DNA from: UBA11740 sp035635855
Lineage (GTDB): Bacteria > Acidobacteriota > Blastocatellia > Pyrinomonadales > Pyrinomonadaceae
Reading direction: 5' to 3'
NCBI GenBank assembly: GCA_035635855.1
Contig: DASQAF010000034.1
Location: 1 to 64,000, forward strand
Length of the DNA stretch: 64,000 bases
Shown here: positions 1 through 7,360 of the stretch, in pieces
Layout of the letters: every line of letters starts with the position of its first letter
Position numbering within the stretch: position 1 is the stretch's first letter
The notes under the pieces: generated by a model
Database searches by the model: none
Told to the model about the DNA's origin: nothing
What the model saw: the letters and a program-made list of their open reading frames with translations, nothing else
Translations under genes and position numbers: made by a program

Positions 1-2
1 CG

Positions 3-170
3 GATTCCGTGATGGCGCAATCGGCACTCGGCGACGCGCTGACGGCGCTGAACCGGCCCGACGAAGCCCGCCCGGCCTATCAGCGGGCGCTTCAGCTTGC
101 CAGGACGGTCGAGCCGGAATTCCAAGTGAGCTGGATTTCCATACTCGAGGCGAAACTCGCGTCAAGATAG
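3..170 (+). CDS. C-terminal end of a TPR-repeat protein (partial)
   Basis: The window opens inside this gene; 55 codons remain before the TAG stop at 168-170. The visible peptide contains a typical tetratricopeptide helix pair (DALTALNRPDEARPAYQRAL), with the alternating small and aromatic residues of a TPR unit, followed by a short tail. TPR domains mediate protein-protein contacts, and the catalytic or regulatory part, if any, lies outside the window. The downstream neighbour is a tRNA on the opposite strand, so this gene ends its transcription unit here. The family beyond TPR cannot be judged from this fragment. Confidence 0.6.
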   Translation, partial: DSVMAQSALGDALTALNRPDEARPAYQRALQLARTVEPEFQVSWISILEAKLASR

Positions 171-241
171 CGATAAGTCGAACCTTATGTTCAAAGAAAA
201 TCTCACGCGACGCGCAGACGTAAGAGAACTCGCCACTTGAT

Positions 242-317
242 TGGTGCCCCCGCAGGGATTCGAACCCCGAACCAACAGATTATGAGTCTGCTGCTCTAAC
301 CGTTGAGCTACAGGGGC
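242..317 (-). tRNA. tRNA with CAU anticodon (Met elongator or Ile2)
   Basis: Reading the minus strand from 317, a complete cloverleaf folds. The acceptor stem is GCCCCTG/CGGGGGC, with TA at positions 8-9, a D arm starting GCTC, anticodon stem GCAGA/TCTGT with loop CTCATAA, and T arm CGGGG-TTCGAAT-CCCTG. The discriminator is A and the CCA is encoded. The anticodon is CAU. This could be elongator tRNA-Met, or tRNA-Ile2 whose C34 is converted to lysidine. It is not an initiator by stem features, and sequence alone does not settle Met versus Ile2. Confidence 0.93.
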
Positions 318-375
318 ACAATAACTTACTAACGCCGGCGTCGGACTGTAACGAGATTTGTAGCGACCGCGAGTC

Positions 376-746
376 GTGTTTCGCTTTTTCAGCCGCCTCC
401 AGGTTCATATTTGCGAAACGCTCGAAGCGCGCTCCTGGCCCGCGACCTTCTTGATTGTAAAGGTGTCCGCGCCAGCTCCACCGAATCTCGTCGAAAACGT
501 GTGGCGGAACGAGTGTATCACGCTGTCCTTCGCGAGCTGCAAACTCGCCCCCAGCTTGTGATGAAGATGATCGAGGGAGGTCACGAGATATCGTTTGCCA
601 GCATGACTTGCGAATACATACTCCGACTTGCTGTCCAACGATCTATTGACGAGCATTTCCTGAGCACGCGCCGTTAGACTTACATGTCGGCGCGCATTCC
701 TTGACTTGCCTTTAGCGCTGGCTCGGACTGTCTTTGGCCACCTCAC
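376..746 (-). pseudogene. Remnant of a tyrosine recombinase/phage integrase
   Basis: A 113-codon open stretch (746 to 405) matches the C-terminal catalytic half of tyrosine recombinases. It has a beta-strand region ending in YVFASHAGKRYLVTS and the HxxR box HSFRHTF. The next conserved block, normally LGH followed by the tyrosine nucleophile, reads VAGQ then SSVSQI and a TGA stop. One base later in frame the expected continuation (tyrosine context, then NLEAAEKAK) can be read, so a single-base frameshift removes the nucleophile. The N-terminal SAM-like domain is also missing, because the LysR gene lies directly upstream. It is almost certainly dead. It sits 60-90 bases from the tRNA gene, a common neighbourhood for integrated elements, but on the tRNA's 5' side. 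Confidence 0.75.
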
Positions 747-759
747 TTTGACCGGCTTT

Positions 760-1677
760 TCACAGCGGCTCGCCCCTGGCTAACTTGCGTAGCCCATCTT
801 TCTGACTCAGCATGAAACTATGAAACGTGCGCGTTGCGGAGGGCTGAAAACGTCCCAGCGAAACCATCTTCACCGAGCGCCTTAGCGTATGCCCGGAGAT
901 GCGCAACTGAGCCAGCTTGCCGGCCTTCACCTCTTCAAGCACCGCCCAGGGAGGCAACAGTGTGATGCCCCAACCGTGCTCGGTCATCAGCTTGATGAAG
1001 TAGGTGTCATTGGACTCGAGGGCCAGGGCCGGTCGGATGCCGACGCTGTCGAAAAACTGATCGGTTGCGCGGCGTATGGAAGAGCCTCGTTCGAAGAGCA
1101 CCAGTCTCTCGCGCTCGATCTCTTTGACCGTTGCCGCGCGTTTTCTTGCCAGCCGGTGCTGCCGACCCACAATCAGCATCAGTTCGTCTTCGACCAGTTG
1201 CTCTACCTTTAGCGCTGGAGAGTAAACAGGCCAGGATGCAAAACCGATGTCTGCCGCCCCATCCAGGATTCCGGCAATGGTCTGTTCGGTGCTGACGGTC
1301 GTGTGAAACGACAGTTCAATTTCCGGATGCGCGCGCATGAAAGATTCAAAGAAGGGCGCGAACAGGTAGACCAGCGCCTGGGTTGCCGCCGCTACGCGTA
1401 CCGAACCCGCCGCCGGGTGCTCGTGCCCAGACACGTGCTCCCGCAACGCTTCAGCCTCATCAAGGATCCGTTGCGCATGTTCCAGGGCCACCCTGCCCGA
1501 TTCCGACAACCTGACACCACGTTTCGCGCGAATGAACAACGGCTCGCCCAACTCCGTCTCCAGGGCTTTGATCTGGTGGCTGACGGCGGATTGAGTCAGA
1601 TTTAGCTGCTTCGCCGCCCGCGTAAAGTTCAGGGTTTCGGCTACCACACGAAAAGTTCGCAGTTGCCATAACTCCAT
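760..1677 (-). CDS. LysR-family transcriptional regulator
   Basis: A 305-residue protein of normal LTTR length. The N-terminal winged helix-turn-helix is clear (LRTFRVVAETLNFTRAAKQL then LTQSAVSHQIKALE, roughly residues 5-60). It is followed by a linker helix and a two-lobed periplasmic-binding-like effector domain (about residues 90-295). LTTRs bind a TN11A-type site and respond to a small molecule; the ligand cannot be read from sequence. I chose the start MELWQL rather than the ATG five codons upstream because the HTH normally begins within a few residues of the start. It is divergent from the HAD gene at 1860, the classical arrangement for a LysR gene controlling itself and its neighbour. 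A palindrome lies at 1700-1711. Confidence 0.92.
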   Translation of the reverse strand: MELWQLRTFRVVAETLNFTRAAKQLNLTQSAVSHQIKALETELGEPLFIRAKRGVRLSESGRVALEHAQRILDEAEALREHVSGHEHPAAGSVRVAAATQALVYLFAPFFESFMRAHPEIELSFHTTVSTEQTIAGILDGAADIGFASWPVYSPALKVEQLVEDELMLIVGRQHRLARKRAATVKEIERERLVLFERGSSIRRATDQFFDSVGIRPALALESNDTYFIKLMTEHGWGITLLPPWAVLEEVKAGKLAQLRISGHTLRRSVKMVSLGRFQPSATRTFHSFMLSQKDGLRKLARGEPL

Positions 1678-1699
1678 AACCGCTATCCTCACAACGATA

Positions 1700-1711
1700 A
1701 TGTCCAGACAT
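1700..1711. promoter_or_regulatory. Perfect 5+2+5 palindrome upstream of the LysR gene
   Basis: The bases ATGTC-CA-GACAT form a perfect inverted repeat just upstream of the LysR start, in the space between it and the divergent HAD gene. The location fits an autoregulatory operator. It does not match a strict T-N11-A LTTR box, so binding is only a guess. Confidence 0.3.
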
Positions 1712-1859
1712 GAGCCCTTTTAATGGTCTCTATTAAAACAATGAGTTGGATAAATGACAACGTCCTACGTAGACTCTTATATGCAACCAGGATCACCGAC
1801 ACAGCCAACCCTCTTTACCGCGCTCGCACTACAATCGCACTTCGAACTACGCCCCTACA

Positions 1860-2741
1860 ATGAATAAATCAAACGACAAGGCGGATGGGGATATGAAAAA
1901 ACGATCAGAGAATACAAAACATTATTTACTAGCCAGTGACTTTGATCAGACTTTGAGCTTTAACGATTCGGGAATTGTTCTCAGTGAGCTCCTGGGTAAC
2001 TCCAGGTTCGGTGAAAAGGTCGCGGGCCTGTCGAATATGAACCTGGTGCAGCAGGGAGGTGAACTGGCTTACTTGCTGTTGCACGACCCTGAGTACCGTC
2101 GTGTCCGTAAAGACGACCTGATCGAGGTGGGCAAACGAATCCGTCTCAAGCAGAACATTCACGAGTTGTTACGGTTTCTCGAGAAGGGCTTTGACGACTA
2201 CCGTTTCTCCTTCTATGTCGTTTCGGCCGCGCCAGAAGAAGTAATCCAATCGGCGCTCGAAGACATTATTCCGCCGGATCACATTTTCGGCACGCAGTTC
2301 CGCTACGACCAGTCCACTGGCGAGATTGAGTCGATCGTCCGGGTCCCTGCCGGTTACGGAAAGGTCGCGGTGATTGATGAGCTGCACTCAACACTGCAGG
2401 TGAGTTACGACCGCATCGTTTATGTCGGCGACGGTAGCTCAGACGTTCACGTGATGCTGCACGTCAACCGTCAGGACGGCTTCACAGTCGCGGTTTCTGA
2501 AGCCAAGCACATCGCTCAGATCGCGAAGCGCAGCGTTCTTAGCGACGATGCGCTGAGCGTGTTGGTTCCTGTTCTCGAAGACATCGTGGGCTGGGACTCG
2601 GTGCGCATTCGGTCGCTCTTCGAGTCACAGGGCTTTCTTATTCAGGAGTGGGACAAGGTGCGAACGGATTGGCTGACCATCCGCGGGATATCCGATGGAG
2701 CTGACTCAGAATTAGGGTTACTCGAGGCCGCTAATGCTTGA
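1860..2741 (+). CDS. HAD-superfamily phosphatase-like hydrolase
   Basis: A 293-residue protein with the haloacid-dehalogenase core. Motif I is DFDQT (nucleophile Asp and acid/base Asp, near residue 29), and motif IV is GDGSSD (acidic pair binding magnesium, near residue 190). A helical cap lies between them. The spacing resembles phosphoserine-phosphatase/MtnX-like members that hydrolyse small phosphate esters; the substrate is unknown. Two starts are possible: the ATG at 1860, with no evident Shine-Dalgarno, and the ATG at 1893 (MKKRSEN), preceded by AAGGCGGATGGGG, which may be the real start. The 3' end overlaps the small membrane-protein gene by 8 bases, implying coupled translation. It is divergently arranged with the LysR regulator. 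Confidence 0.82.
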   Translation: MNKSNDKADGDMKKRSENTKHYLLASDFDQTLSFNDSGIVLSELLGNSRFGEKVAGLSNMNLVQQGGELAYLLLHDPEYRRVRKDDLIEVGKRIRLKQNIHELLRFLEKGFDDYRFSFYVVSAAPEEVIQSALEDIIPPDHIFGTQFRYDQSTGEIESIVRVPAGYGKVAVIDELHSTLQVSYDRIVYVGDGSSDVHVMLHVNRQDGFTVAVSEAKHIAQIAKRSVLSDDALSVLVPVLEDIVGWDSVRIRSLFESQGFLIQEWDKVRTDWLTIRGISDGADSELGLLEAANA

Positions 2742-2973
2742 CGGTCTCGGGTGGGTAGCCACTGCGCTCTTCGCCACTTCGTACTTCTGTAAGACGTCTA
2801 GAGCCATGCGTCGTCTCCAGGCGGCGGCCGCCCTTTTGTGGGTCGGCTACGGCATCTGGATGAATGCCCTTCCGATAATCGTGGCCAACGTGATCGTGGC
2901 TGCGTTGGCGTTGTATTCCGACTGGAAGCAACTGCGGCTTTCGAGCGCAGCCAATCGCCAACCGGAGGCCTAG
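2734..2973 (+). CDS. Small two-/three-helix membrane protein (YgjV-like)
   Basis: A 79-residue protein starting inside the end of the HAD gene (8-base overlap). It has a short hydrophobic segment at residues 4-18, a basic loop (KTSRAMRR), then two further hydrophobic stretches (about 28-44 and 47-62) and a polar tail. The arrangement of GWxxxALF, SYxxKT and a following membrane hairpin resembles the YgjV-type small inner-membrane proteins. The resemblance is by eye only. No enzymatic motif is visible, and the role is unknown. The coupling suggests it is co-expressed with the phosphatase. Confidence 0.7.
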   Translation: MLDGLGWVATALFATSYFCKTSRAMRRLQAAAALLWVGYGIWMNALPIIVANVIVAALALYSDWKQLRLSSAANRQPEA

Positions 2974-3042
2974 CCGTCTATCACGAAGTCCCCGGGCATT
3001 TGGAACAGTCGACGCCGCCCAGTCGTGTTTACAATTTCTGTT

Positions 3043-3142
3043 TTCTCTGCGAGATCTCCGCGGCCTTTGCGTCTCTGCGGTGAGCTTTTCGCGGCCAGGA
3101 TTCACCGCCGAGACGCAGAGAACGCAGAGGTGGCGCAGAGAA
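3043..3142. repeat. Inverted repeat of the GCAGAG/CACGGAG family (R1)
   Basis: Imperfect arms (TTCTCTGC...TGCGTCTCTGCGGTGAG and TTCACCGCCGAGACGCAGAG...GCGCAGAGAA) face each other around about 17 bases. Related word patterns recur near 8.5, 11.6, 14.8, 45.2, 46.0, 47.7 and 52.1 kb. The element lies in the gap after the small membrane protein. The rest of 2974-3250 shows no gene. Confidence 0.75.
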
Positions 3143-3250
3143 TCTCAAATAGGAATATCTTTAGCCGCTTATCGTGAGCGAAAGCCGGAGGCCATCTTTG
3201 GTAATTCAATCTATCTTTTTCGCGAACGCGATTGAGGTGGCCGTCTGAAA

Positions 3251-5866
3251 TCAACGGCCGGAGCGAGGGAACTTCTGTAATAACCCCTCGACCAACGTGA
3301 GTAATTCTTTTGGATCGACAGGCTTCGATACGTGGGCATCGAACCCCGCTGCAATAGCGGTCTTGGCGTCTTTTTGGGAAGCGTAGCCGGAGAGCGCAAT
3401 CGCCGGAACGTTTCTGAAAGCCGCAATCCGGCGCAAGCGCTTGATCATTTCGAACCCATCTATCTCAGGCATTCCAATATCCGAAATAAGCAGATCAGCA
3501 GTGGTCTCTTCCGCGCACTCCAACATCTCGGCGGCCGACTCGCAAGTAGTCACACCAAAACCGCGCGCTTCGAGAGTTGCCTTTAACATCTCCAAAGTAT
3601 CCGGGTCATCTTCGACGACTAACAGCCGAGCACCCGCGGAGGCGGAGGTTGTTTGCCTCTCTGACTTGCGCGCGTGACCCGCGGTTACGGGTGCTTTCCT
3701 TGGCAATCGCACTTCAAAGCGGCTGCCTCGGCCGGGCCCCTGGCTCTCAGCACTTACATTGCCTTTGTGTGCTTCCACAAAACTCTTCACCAGTGCCAGC
3801 CCCAGTCCCAGCCCACCATGCGCTCTGGTTTTCGAACCGTCGGCCTGACGAAAACGCTCGAAAACGAAAGGCAGAAAATCGGGCGGAATACCCTGCCCCG
3901 TATCTTCGACGGACACGACTGCCTCGTGGCCGTTTGCCTGACACTCAACTTTCACACGTCCACCTGGAGAGGAAAACTTGATTGAATTACTTAAGAGGTT
4001 CCAAAAGACTTGCAGCAGGCGGGCGCGATCTCCGCTGACTATTTCATTCTGCCAATCATGAAAGGTCACGTGGAGTTGGATATCGCCGGCTACCGCCAAC
4101 GGACGAACCGTCTCGACAGCTTCGCTGACTACATCACCCAGGGACACGGGCAGTTCTTCCATGCGCATCTTTCCGGTCAGGATCGCTGACATATCAAGCA
4201 AGTCATTGATTAGACGTTTCAAGGCGTGCGAATTTTTTTCGATTACCGCCAGACCGTGCTCTGCTTCCTTCTCAGGCAGGATCCCGTTGCGAATCATATG
4301 AATCCATCCAATCACCGGAGTGAGTGGCGTGCGGAGCTCATGTGAAATCGTCGTGAGAAATTCGTCTTTGGCCCGGCTGGCGGCCTCGGCTTCGCGACGC
4401 GCTGCCCGCTCTTCTTCAAAGAGGCGGGCGTTATCGACAGCCAGCGCGATCCGGAAGGCAACCAACTGCAAGAGCCGCGTGTCATCATCTGTAAACGGAC
4501 GACGCACCAGTCTTCCAACGTGAACTACTCCCACTACGCGGCCTCCGACAAGCAACGGCACACCCAGCAGTGACTTAACTCCTTTTTCTCGCAAGAACGG
4601 GGTATAGAGGTCTGCAGTATCAATGTCATCGATTACGATGGGCGCCTTTTGCTCGGCGACGCGGCCAGCGAAGCCAGCGCCCAGCGGAACACGAATCCGG
4701 ACGTCAAGTTCCAAACCCTTCGTAGCCCAGGCCACCAGATCGTTGTCTTCCTCAAGTAACATGATCACCACCGTATCGACGTCCATGGCGTCACGCACGC
4801 GATCGAGAAGCTCGGCCAGCAATCTTTCCAGCGACAGGTGCGAGAGCGCGACCTCAGTTACAGTTTGAACGCGGGCCATTCGATCCATAGCGACTTCCAC
4901 TTCGTGCCGGGCGCGTTGTTCGCGATCCAGGAGGCGTACGCCTTCTTCTTCAGCGCGCTGGCGCTCGACAAATTGTCCGATCTGGTTTCCGATGCCACTC
5001 ATCATTTCCTGCAGGATCTGATCGGGAGGCTGGCTGGCGCAACTGAAAAACTCAAGGACTCCTGAGACTTGATTGCCAAAGGTAATGGGAAATCCGAAAG
5101 CCGAACGAAAACCTGCTTTCGCCGCGAAGGGACTACGAGGAAAGTTCGCGTCGGTAGCGATGTCGCTGATCCAGTCAGAGACGCCGGTTTCCCAAATACG
5201 CCCGGGCAGGCCCATGCCGCGCGGGAAAGTCCGGTTCCGACTGGCATCTTCGAATTCCTCTGCGGGCACTGAGGAAACGCGCCAGGCGGCTAACCAACGC
5301 ATGACATTCGCGTCCCGGTCGACGTCCCACATTTGACCCATCTCCCATCCCAGGCTCTCGCTAATCGACTGTAATAACATCGGCGCCGCTGTGGCCAGTG
5401 AATCGGACTCCGTCAGGATCCGGGCTACGTGGAACTGCACGGCCAGACGCCGCTCAAGTTTGCGGCGTTCGGTAATGTCGCGCGCAATCCCGGTGAAGAA
5501 TCGCCGGCCGTCTTCGACGAATTCGCCGAATGATATTTCTAGCGGGATCTCGCGTCCATCTTTGTGCAGTCCGGGCAACTCCACCGCGTCCCATGAAATG
5601 TGTCGCGCGCCGGTAGAGAGGTAGCGCTCCAGACCTCCGCGATGCATATGCCTCAGGTATTCGGGCATCAGCATTGTCATCGATTGTCCAATTAGTTCAG
5701 CCCTGGTGTAGCCAAATATTCCCTCGGCGGCGCGATTGATGAAAAGGATCGTGCTTTGTTCGTCAATGGTGATGATGGCGTCCGAGGCGGTGTCGGCGAT
5801 GACCCGGGTGATCCGATAAAGATCATCCGGAGGATTTTGAAGATTGTGCCCGCTGGACTCAGTCAT
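3251..5866 (-). CDS. Hybrid sensor histidine kinase: PAS-GAF-GAF-HisKA-HATPase-REC
   Basis: An 871-residue cytoplasmic hybrid kinase with no transmembrane segment. A PAS/PAC domain spans about residues 16-140 (ending ARDITERRKLE), a GAF domain about 150-300 and a second GAF about 335-485. The dimerisation helix carries the phosphoacceptor H509 in ISHELRTPL. The ATPase domain has N box NLLSNSIKF (about 624), G1 DTGQGI (about 655) and G2 GGLGLGLAL (about 684). A receiver domain from 746 has the acidic pair EDD and phosphoacceptor D796 (LLISDIGMP). It senses internal or diffusible signals through PAS and GAF pockets and passes phosphate to its own receiver, then presumably to an unlinked phosphotransfer protein. 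No DNA-binding partner is adjacent. The start codon is the only good one before the upstream repeat. Confidence 0.95.
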   Translation of the reverse strand: MTESSGHNLQNPPDDLYRITRVIADTASDAIITIDEQSTILFINRAAEGIFGYTRAELIGQSMTMLMPEYLRHMHRGGLERYLSTGARHISWDAVELPGLHKDGREIPLEISFGEFVEDGRRFFTGIARDITERRKLERRLAVQFHVARILTESDSLATAAPMLLQSISESLGWEMGQMWDVDRDANVMRWLAAWRVSSVPAEEFEDASRNRTFPRGMGLPGRIWETGVSDWISDIATDANFPRSPFAAKAGFRSAFGFPITFGNQVSGVLEFFSCASQPPDQILQEMMSGIGNQIGQFVERQRAEEEGVRLLDREQRARHEVEVAMDRMARVQTVTEVALSHLSLERLLAELLDRVRDAMDVDTVVIMLLEEDNDLVAWATKGLELDVRIRVPLGAGFAGRVAEQKAPIVIDDIDTADLYTPFLREKGVKSLLGVPLLVGGRVVGVVHVGRLVRRPFTDDDTRLLQLVAFRIALAVDNARLFEEERAARREAEAASRAKDEFLTTISHELRTPLTPVIGWIHMIRNGILPEKEAEHGLAVIEKNSHALKRLINDLLDMSAILTGKMRMEELPVSLGDVVSEAVETVRPLAVAGDIQLHVTFHDWQNEIVSGDRARLLQVFWNLLSNSIKFSSPGGRVKVECQANGHEAVVSVEDTGQGIPPDFLPFVFERFRQADGSKTRAHGGLGLGLALVKSFVEAHKGNVSAESQGPGRGSRFEVRLPRKAPVTAGHARKSERQTTSASAGARLLVVEDDPDTLEMLKATLEARGFGVTTCESAAEMLECAEETTADLLISDIGMPEIDGFEMIKRLRRIAAFRNVPAIALSGYASQKDAKTAIAAGFDAHVSKPVDPKELLTLVEGLLQKFPRSGR

Positions 5867-5928
5867 GTGCTGATCGAAGCTAATCCTATTCTTAATCGCG
5901 AGTCAATTCGAGTGTTAACCAGCGCGTG

Positions 5929-6005
5929 AAGCCCGACGGTAAGGGAGGGCCATTTTAGTCGTTAGGTTCAACTGCCCGCGAGTTGCCCTCCCTCACGGTC
6001 GGGCT
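5929..6005. repeat. Inverted repeat of the GCCCGACCGTAAGGGAGGGC family (R2)
   Basis: Arms at 5929-5950 and 5985-6005 are near-perfect reverse complements around a 34-base loop. The same element occurs as a perfect 29-base palindrome at 25464-25554, degenerate at 53362-53453, and as a single arm at 6751-6771. It lies in the divergent promoter gap between the hybrid kinase and the hydrolase. Confidence 0.85.
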
Positions 6006-6104
6006 GCTGACACGACGCGCTTTTCAGTCTGGAGCAAGAGGAACAGTATACTCTTTGACAACCGACAAATCGGCAACCCACAATCGGATCTCGGAAATCT
6101 TCTC

Positions 6105-6752
6105 ATGTATCCCGCAGGAAACCTTTTCATTCCGGCGCCGCACGGGCAACTGGAAGCCATTCTAAAACAACCTCAGAACGGTGACGTTCGCGGGGCGGCC
6201 CTGGTGCTGCATCCGCATCCATTGGGCGGCGGCACCATGCACAACAAGGTCGTGTTTCGCGCCGCGGCCGCCCTCAACGAAGCGGGCCTGGTGGTGTTGA
6301 GAATCAATTTTCGCGGCGTCGGTCAAAGCACGGGCGAGCATGACGAAGGTCGTGCGGAACGAGACGACGCCCGTGTAGCGCTCGATTATCTGGCGGCGAA
6401 CTATCCCGGACAGGAAATCACGCTGTGTGGTTTTTCTTTCGGCGCGCGCGTCGGAATGGAAGTCGGGATAGAGGACGAGCGGGTGGTGCGACTAATCAGC
6501 ATCGGCACGCCCGTAGATAAATACGACTTCAGTTTTCTTGGACAATGCCGTAAACCAATTCTTTTCGTTCAGGGCGAGCGTGATGAGTACGGCAACATCG
6601 ACCGGCTGCGGGAATTAGTTGCGAAGATCAAGGCGCCCGTGGAATTGAAAGTCATCAAGGGCGCGGGGCACTTCTTTGATGATCATCTGGATGAGTTGAA
6701 AGCTGCGATCACGGAGTGGGTGTTGGCTCAAGTCCCCGCAGCGGGGCAGTAG
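6105..6752 (+). CDS. Alpha/beta hydrolase (dienelactone-hydrolase-like, COG2945 type)
   Basis: A 215-residue single-domain hydrolase. The sequence shows an oxyanion-strand region HPHPLGGGTMHN (about residues 37-49), the nucleophile elbow GFSFG with the catalytic serine near residue 108, an aspartate region after strand 7 (VQGERDEYG) and the catalytic histidine in GAGHFF (about 187). This pattern is typical of small cytoplasmic alpha/beta hydrolases that act on esters or lactones; the substrate is unknown. I chose the ATG at 6105 because upstream codons to 5983 run through repeat R2 and have no family similarity. The stop codon overlaps the first bases of a half-copy of the R2-type repeat. Confidence 0.88.
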   Translation: MYPAGNLFIPAPHGQLEAILKQPQNGDVRGAALVLHPHPLGGGTMHNKVVFRAAAALNEAGLVVLRINFRGVGQSTGEHDEGRAERDDARVALDYLAANYPGQEITLCGFSFGARVGMEVGIEDERVVRLISIGTPVDKYDFSFLGQCRKPILFVQGERDEYGNIDRLRELVAKIKAPVELKVIKGAGHFFDDHLDELKAAITEWVLAQVPAAGQ

Positions 6753-6771
6753 CCCGACCGTAAGGGAGGGC
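6751..6771. repeat. Single arm of the GCCCGACCGTAAGGGAGGGC repeat (R3)
   Basis: A 21-base match to one arm of R2/R12, with no opposite arm nearby. It begins within the TAG stop codon of the hydrolase gene, so repeat and gene end coincide. Confidence 0.75.
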
Positions 6772-6802
6772 TCCGCATCCCATACAGCTTCACCCGAGAG
6801 AA

Positions 6803-7261
6803 TCAGTTCAGTTCGTCAGTTGTATCCAGATAACCAATTATGCAATCACGAATGAGCTGGTAGGAGCGTTCATATACGAGGCTGTCCCCGCTAAAAGGAT
6901 CGGCAATCTCGTCGCCGCGTTGATGCGGATCAAAACTGCCCAGCAAGCTGACGCGGTTGGGGGAAATGCCGAATTCACTCGTCAGCACGTCGGCGTGATC
7001 CTGTTCCATCACCAGAAAACGATCGATCGAGTCGAGAGGAAGCTGACGTACCCAGGTCGGAGTTTTTTCGGGAGGCGGTGTTTTGTGCTGCCGGCAGGTG
7101 TTCGAAGTTTCAACCAACGGTGGCGCGTCTGAGAAATCCAAGACGCCGGCAGAATAGACCATAACTGCCAGAGATCGTTTGCGGGCCTCGGCAACAAAGA
7201 TCGCGTGAGCCATCACGCTCCGACACCTGTTCGCAGTGCAAATAAGAGCAACTGAAGGCAT
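6803..7261 (-). CDS. Low-molecular-weight protein tyrosine phosphatase
   Basis: A 152-residue protein of standard LMW-PTP length. The P-loop CX5R(S) is at the N-terminus (C8-TANRC-R14-S15) directly after a beta strand. The general-acid aspartate lies in the C-terminal DP motif (ADPFSGDSL, near residue 123). Members dephosphorylate tyrosine residues, often on polysaccharide-synthesis kinases, and relatives include arsenate reductases. There is no capsule locus here, so the target is unknown. It lies downstream of asd on the same strand but is separated from it by repeat R4, and it converges with the hydrolase gene. Confidence 0.9.
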   Translation of the reverse strand: MPSVALICTANRCRSVMAHAIFVAEARKRSLAVMVYSAGVLDFSDAPPLVETSNTCRQHKTPPPEKTPTWVRQLPLDSIDRFLVMEQDHADVLTSEFGISPNRVSLLGSFDPHQRGDEIADPFSGDSLVYERSYQLIRDCIIGYLDTTDELN

Positions 7262-7264
7262 GAT

Positions 7265-7360
7265 GTCAGAACCGCCTGCGGTAGCGGGCGGTTGATCCTG
7301 TTCATGTGAAAGTTAATCGGTTTCGGAGTTTAACCGCCCGCTACCGCGGGCGGTTCTGAC
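7265..7360. repeat. Inverted repeat with CAGAACCGCC arms (R4), overlapping the asd 3' end
   Basis: Arms at 7265-7293 (GTCAGAACCGCCTGCGGTAG...) and 7331-7360 are reverse complements over about 29 bases around a 37-base loop. Bases 7341-7360 are simultaneously the end of the asd coding sequence. A related half-element occurs inside the VWA gene at about 47672. Confidence 0.9.

Noticed and set aside
242..317. tRNA 3' end as attachment site of the broken integrase
   Set aside because: The integrase lies on the 5' side of the tRNA, and no second copy of the tRNA end was seen in the window.
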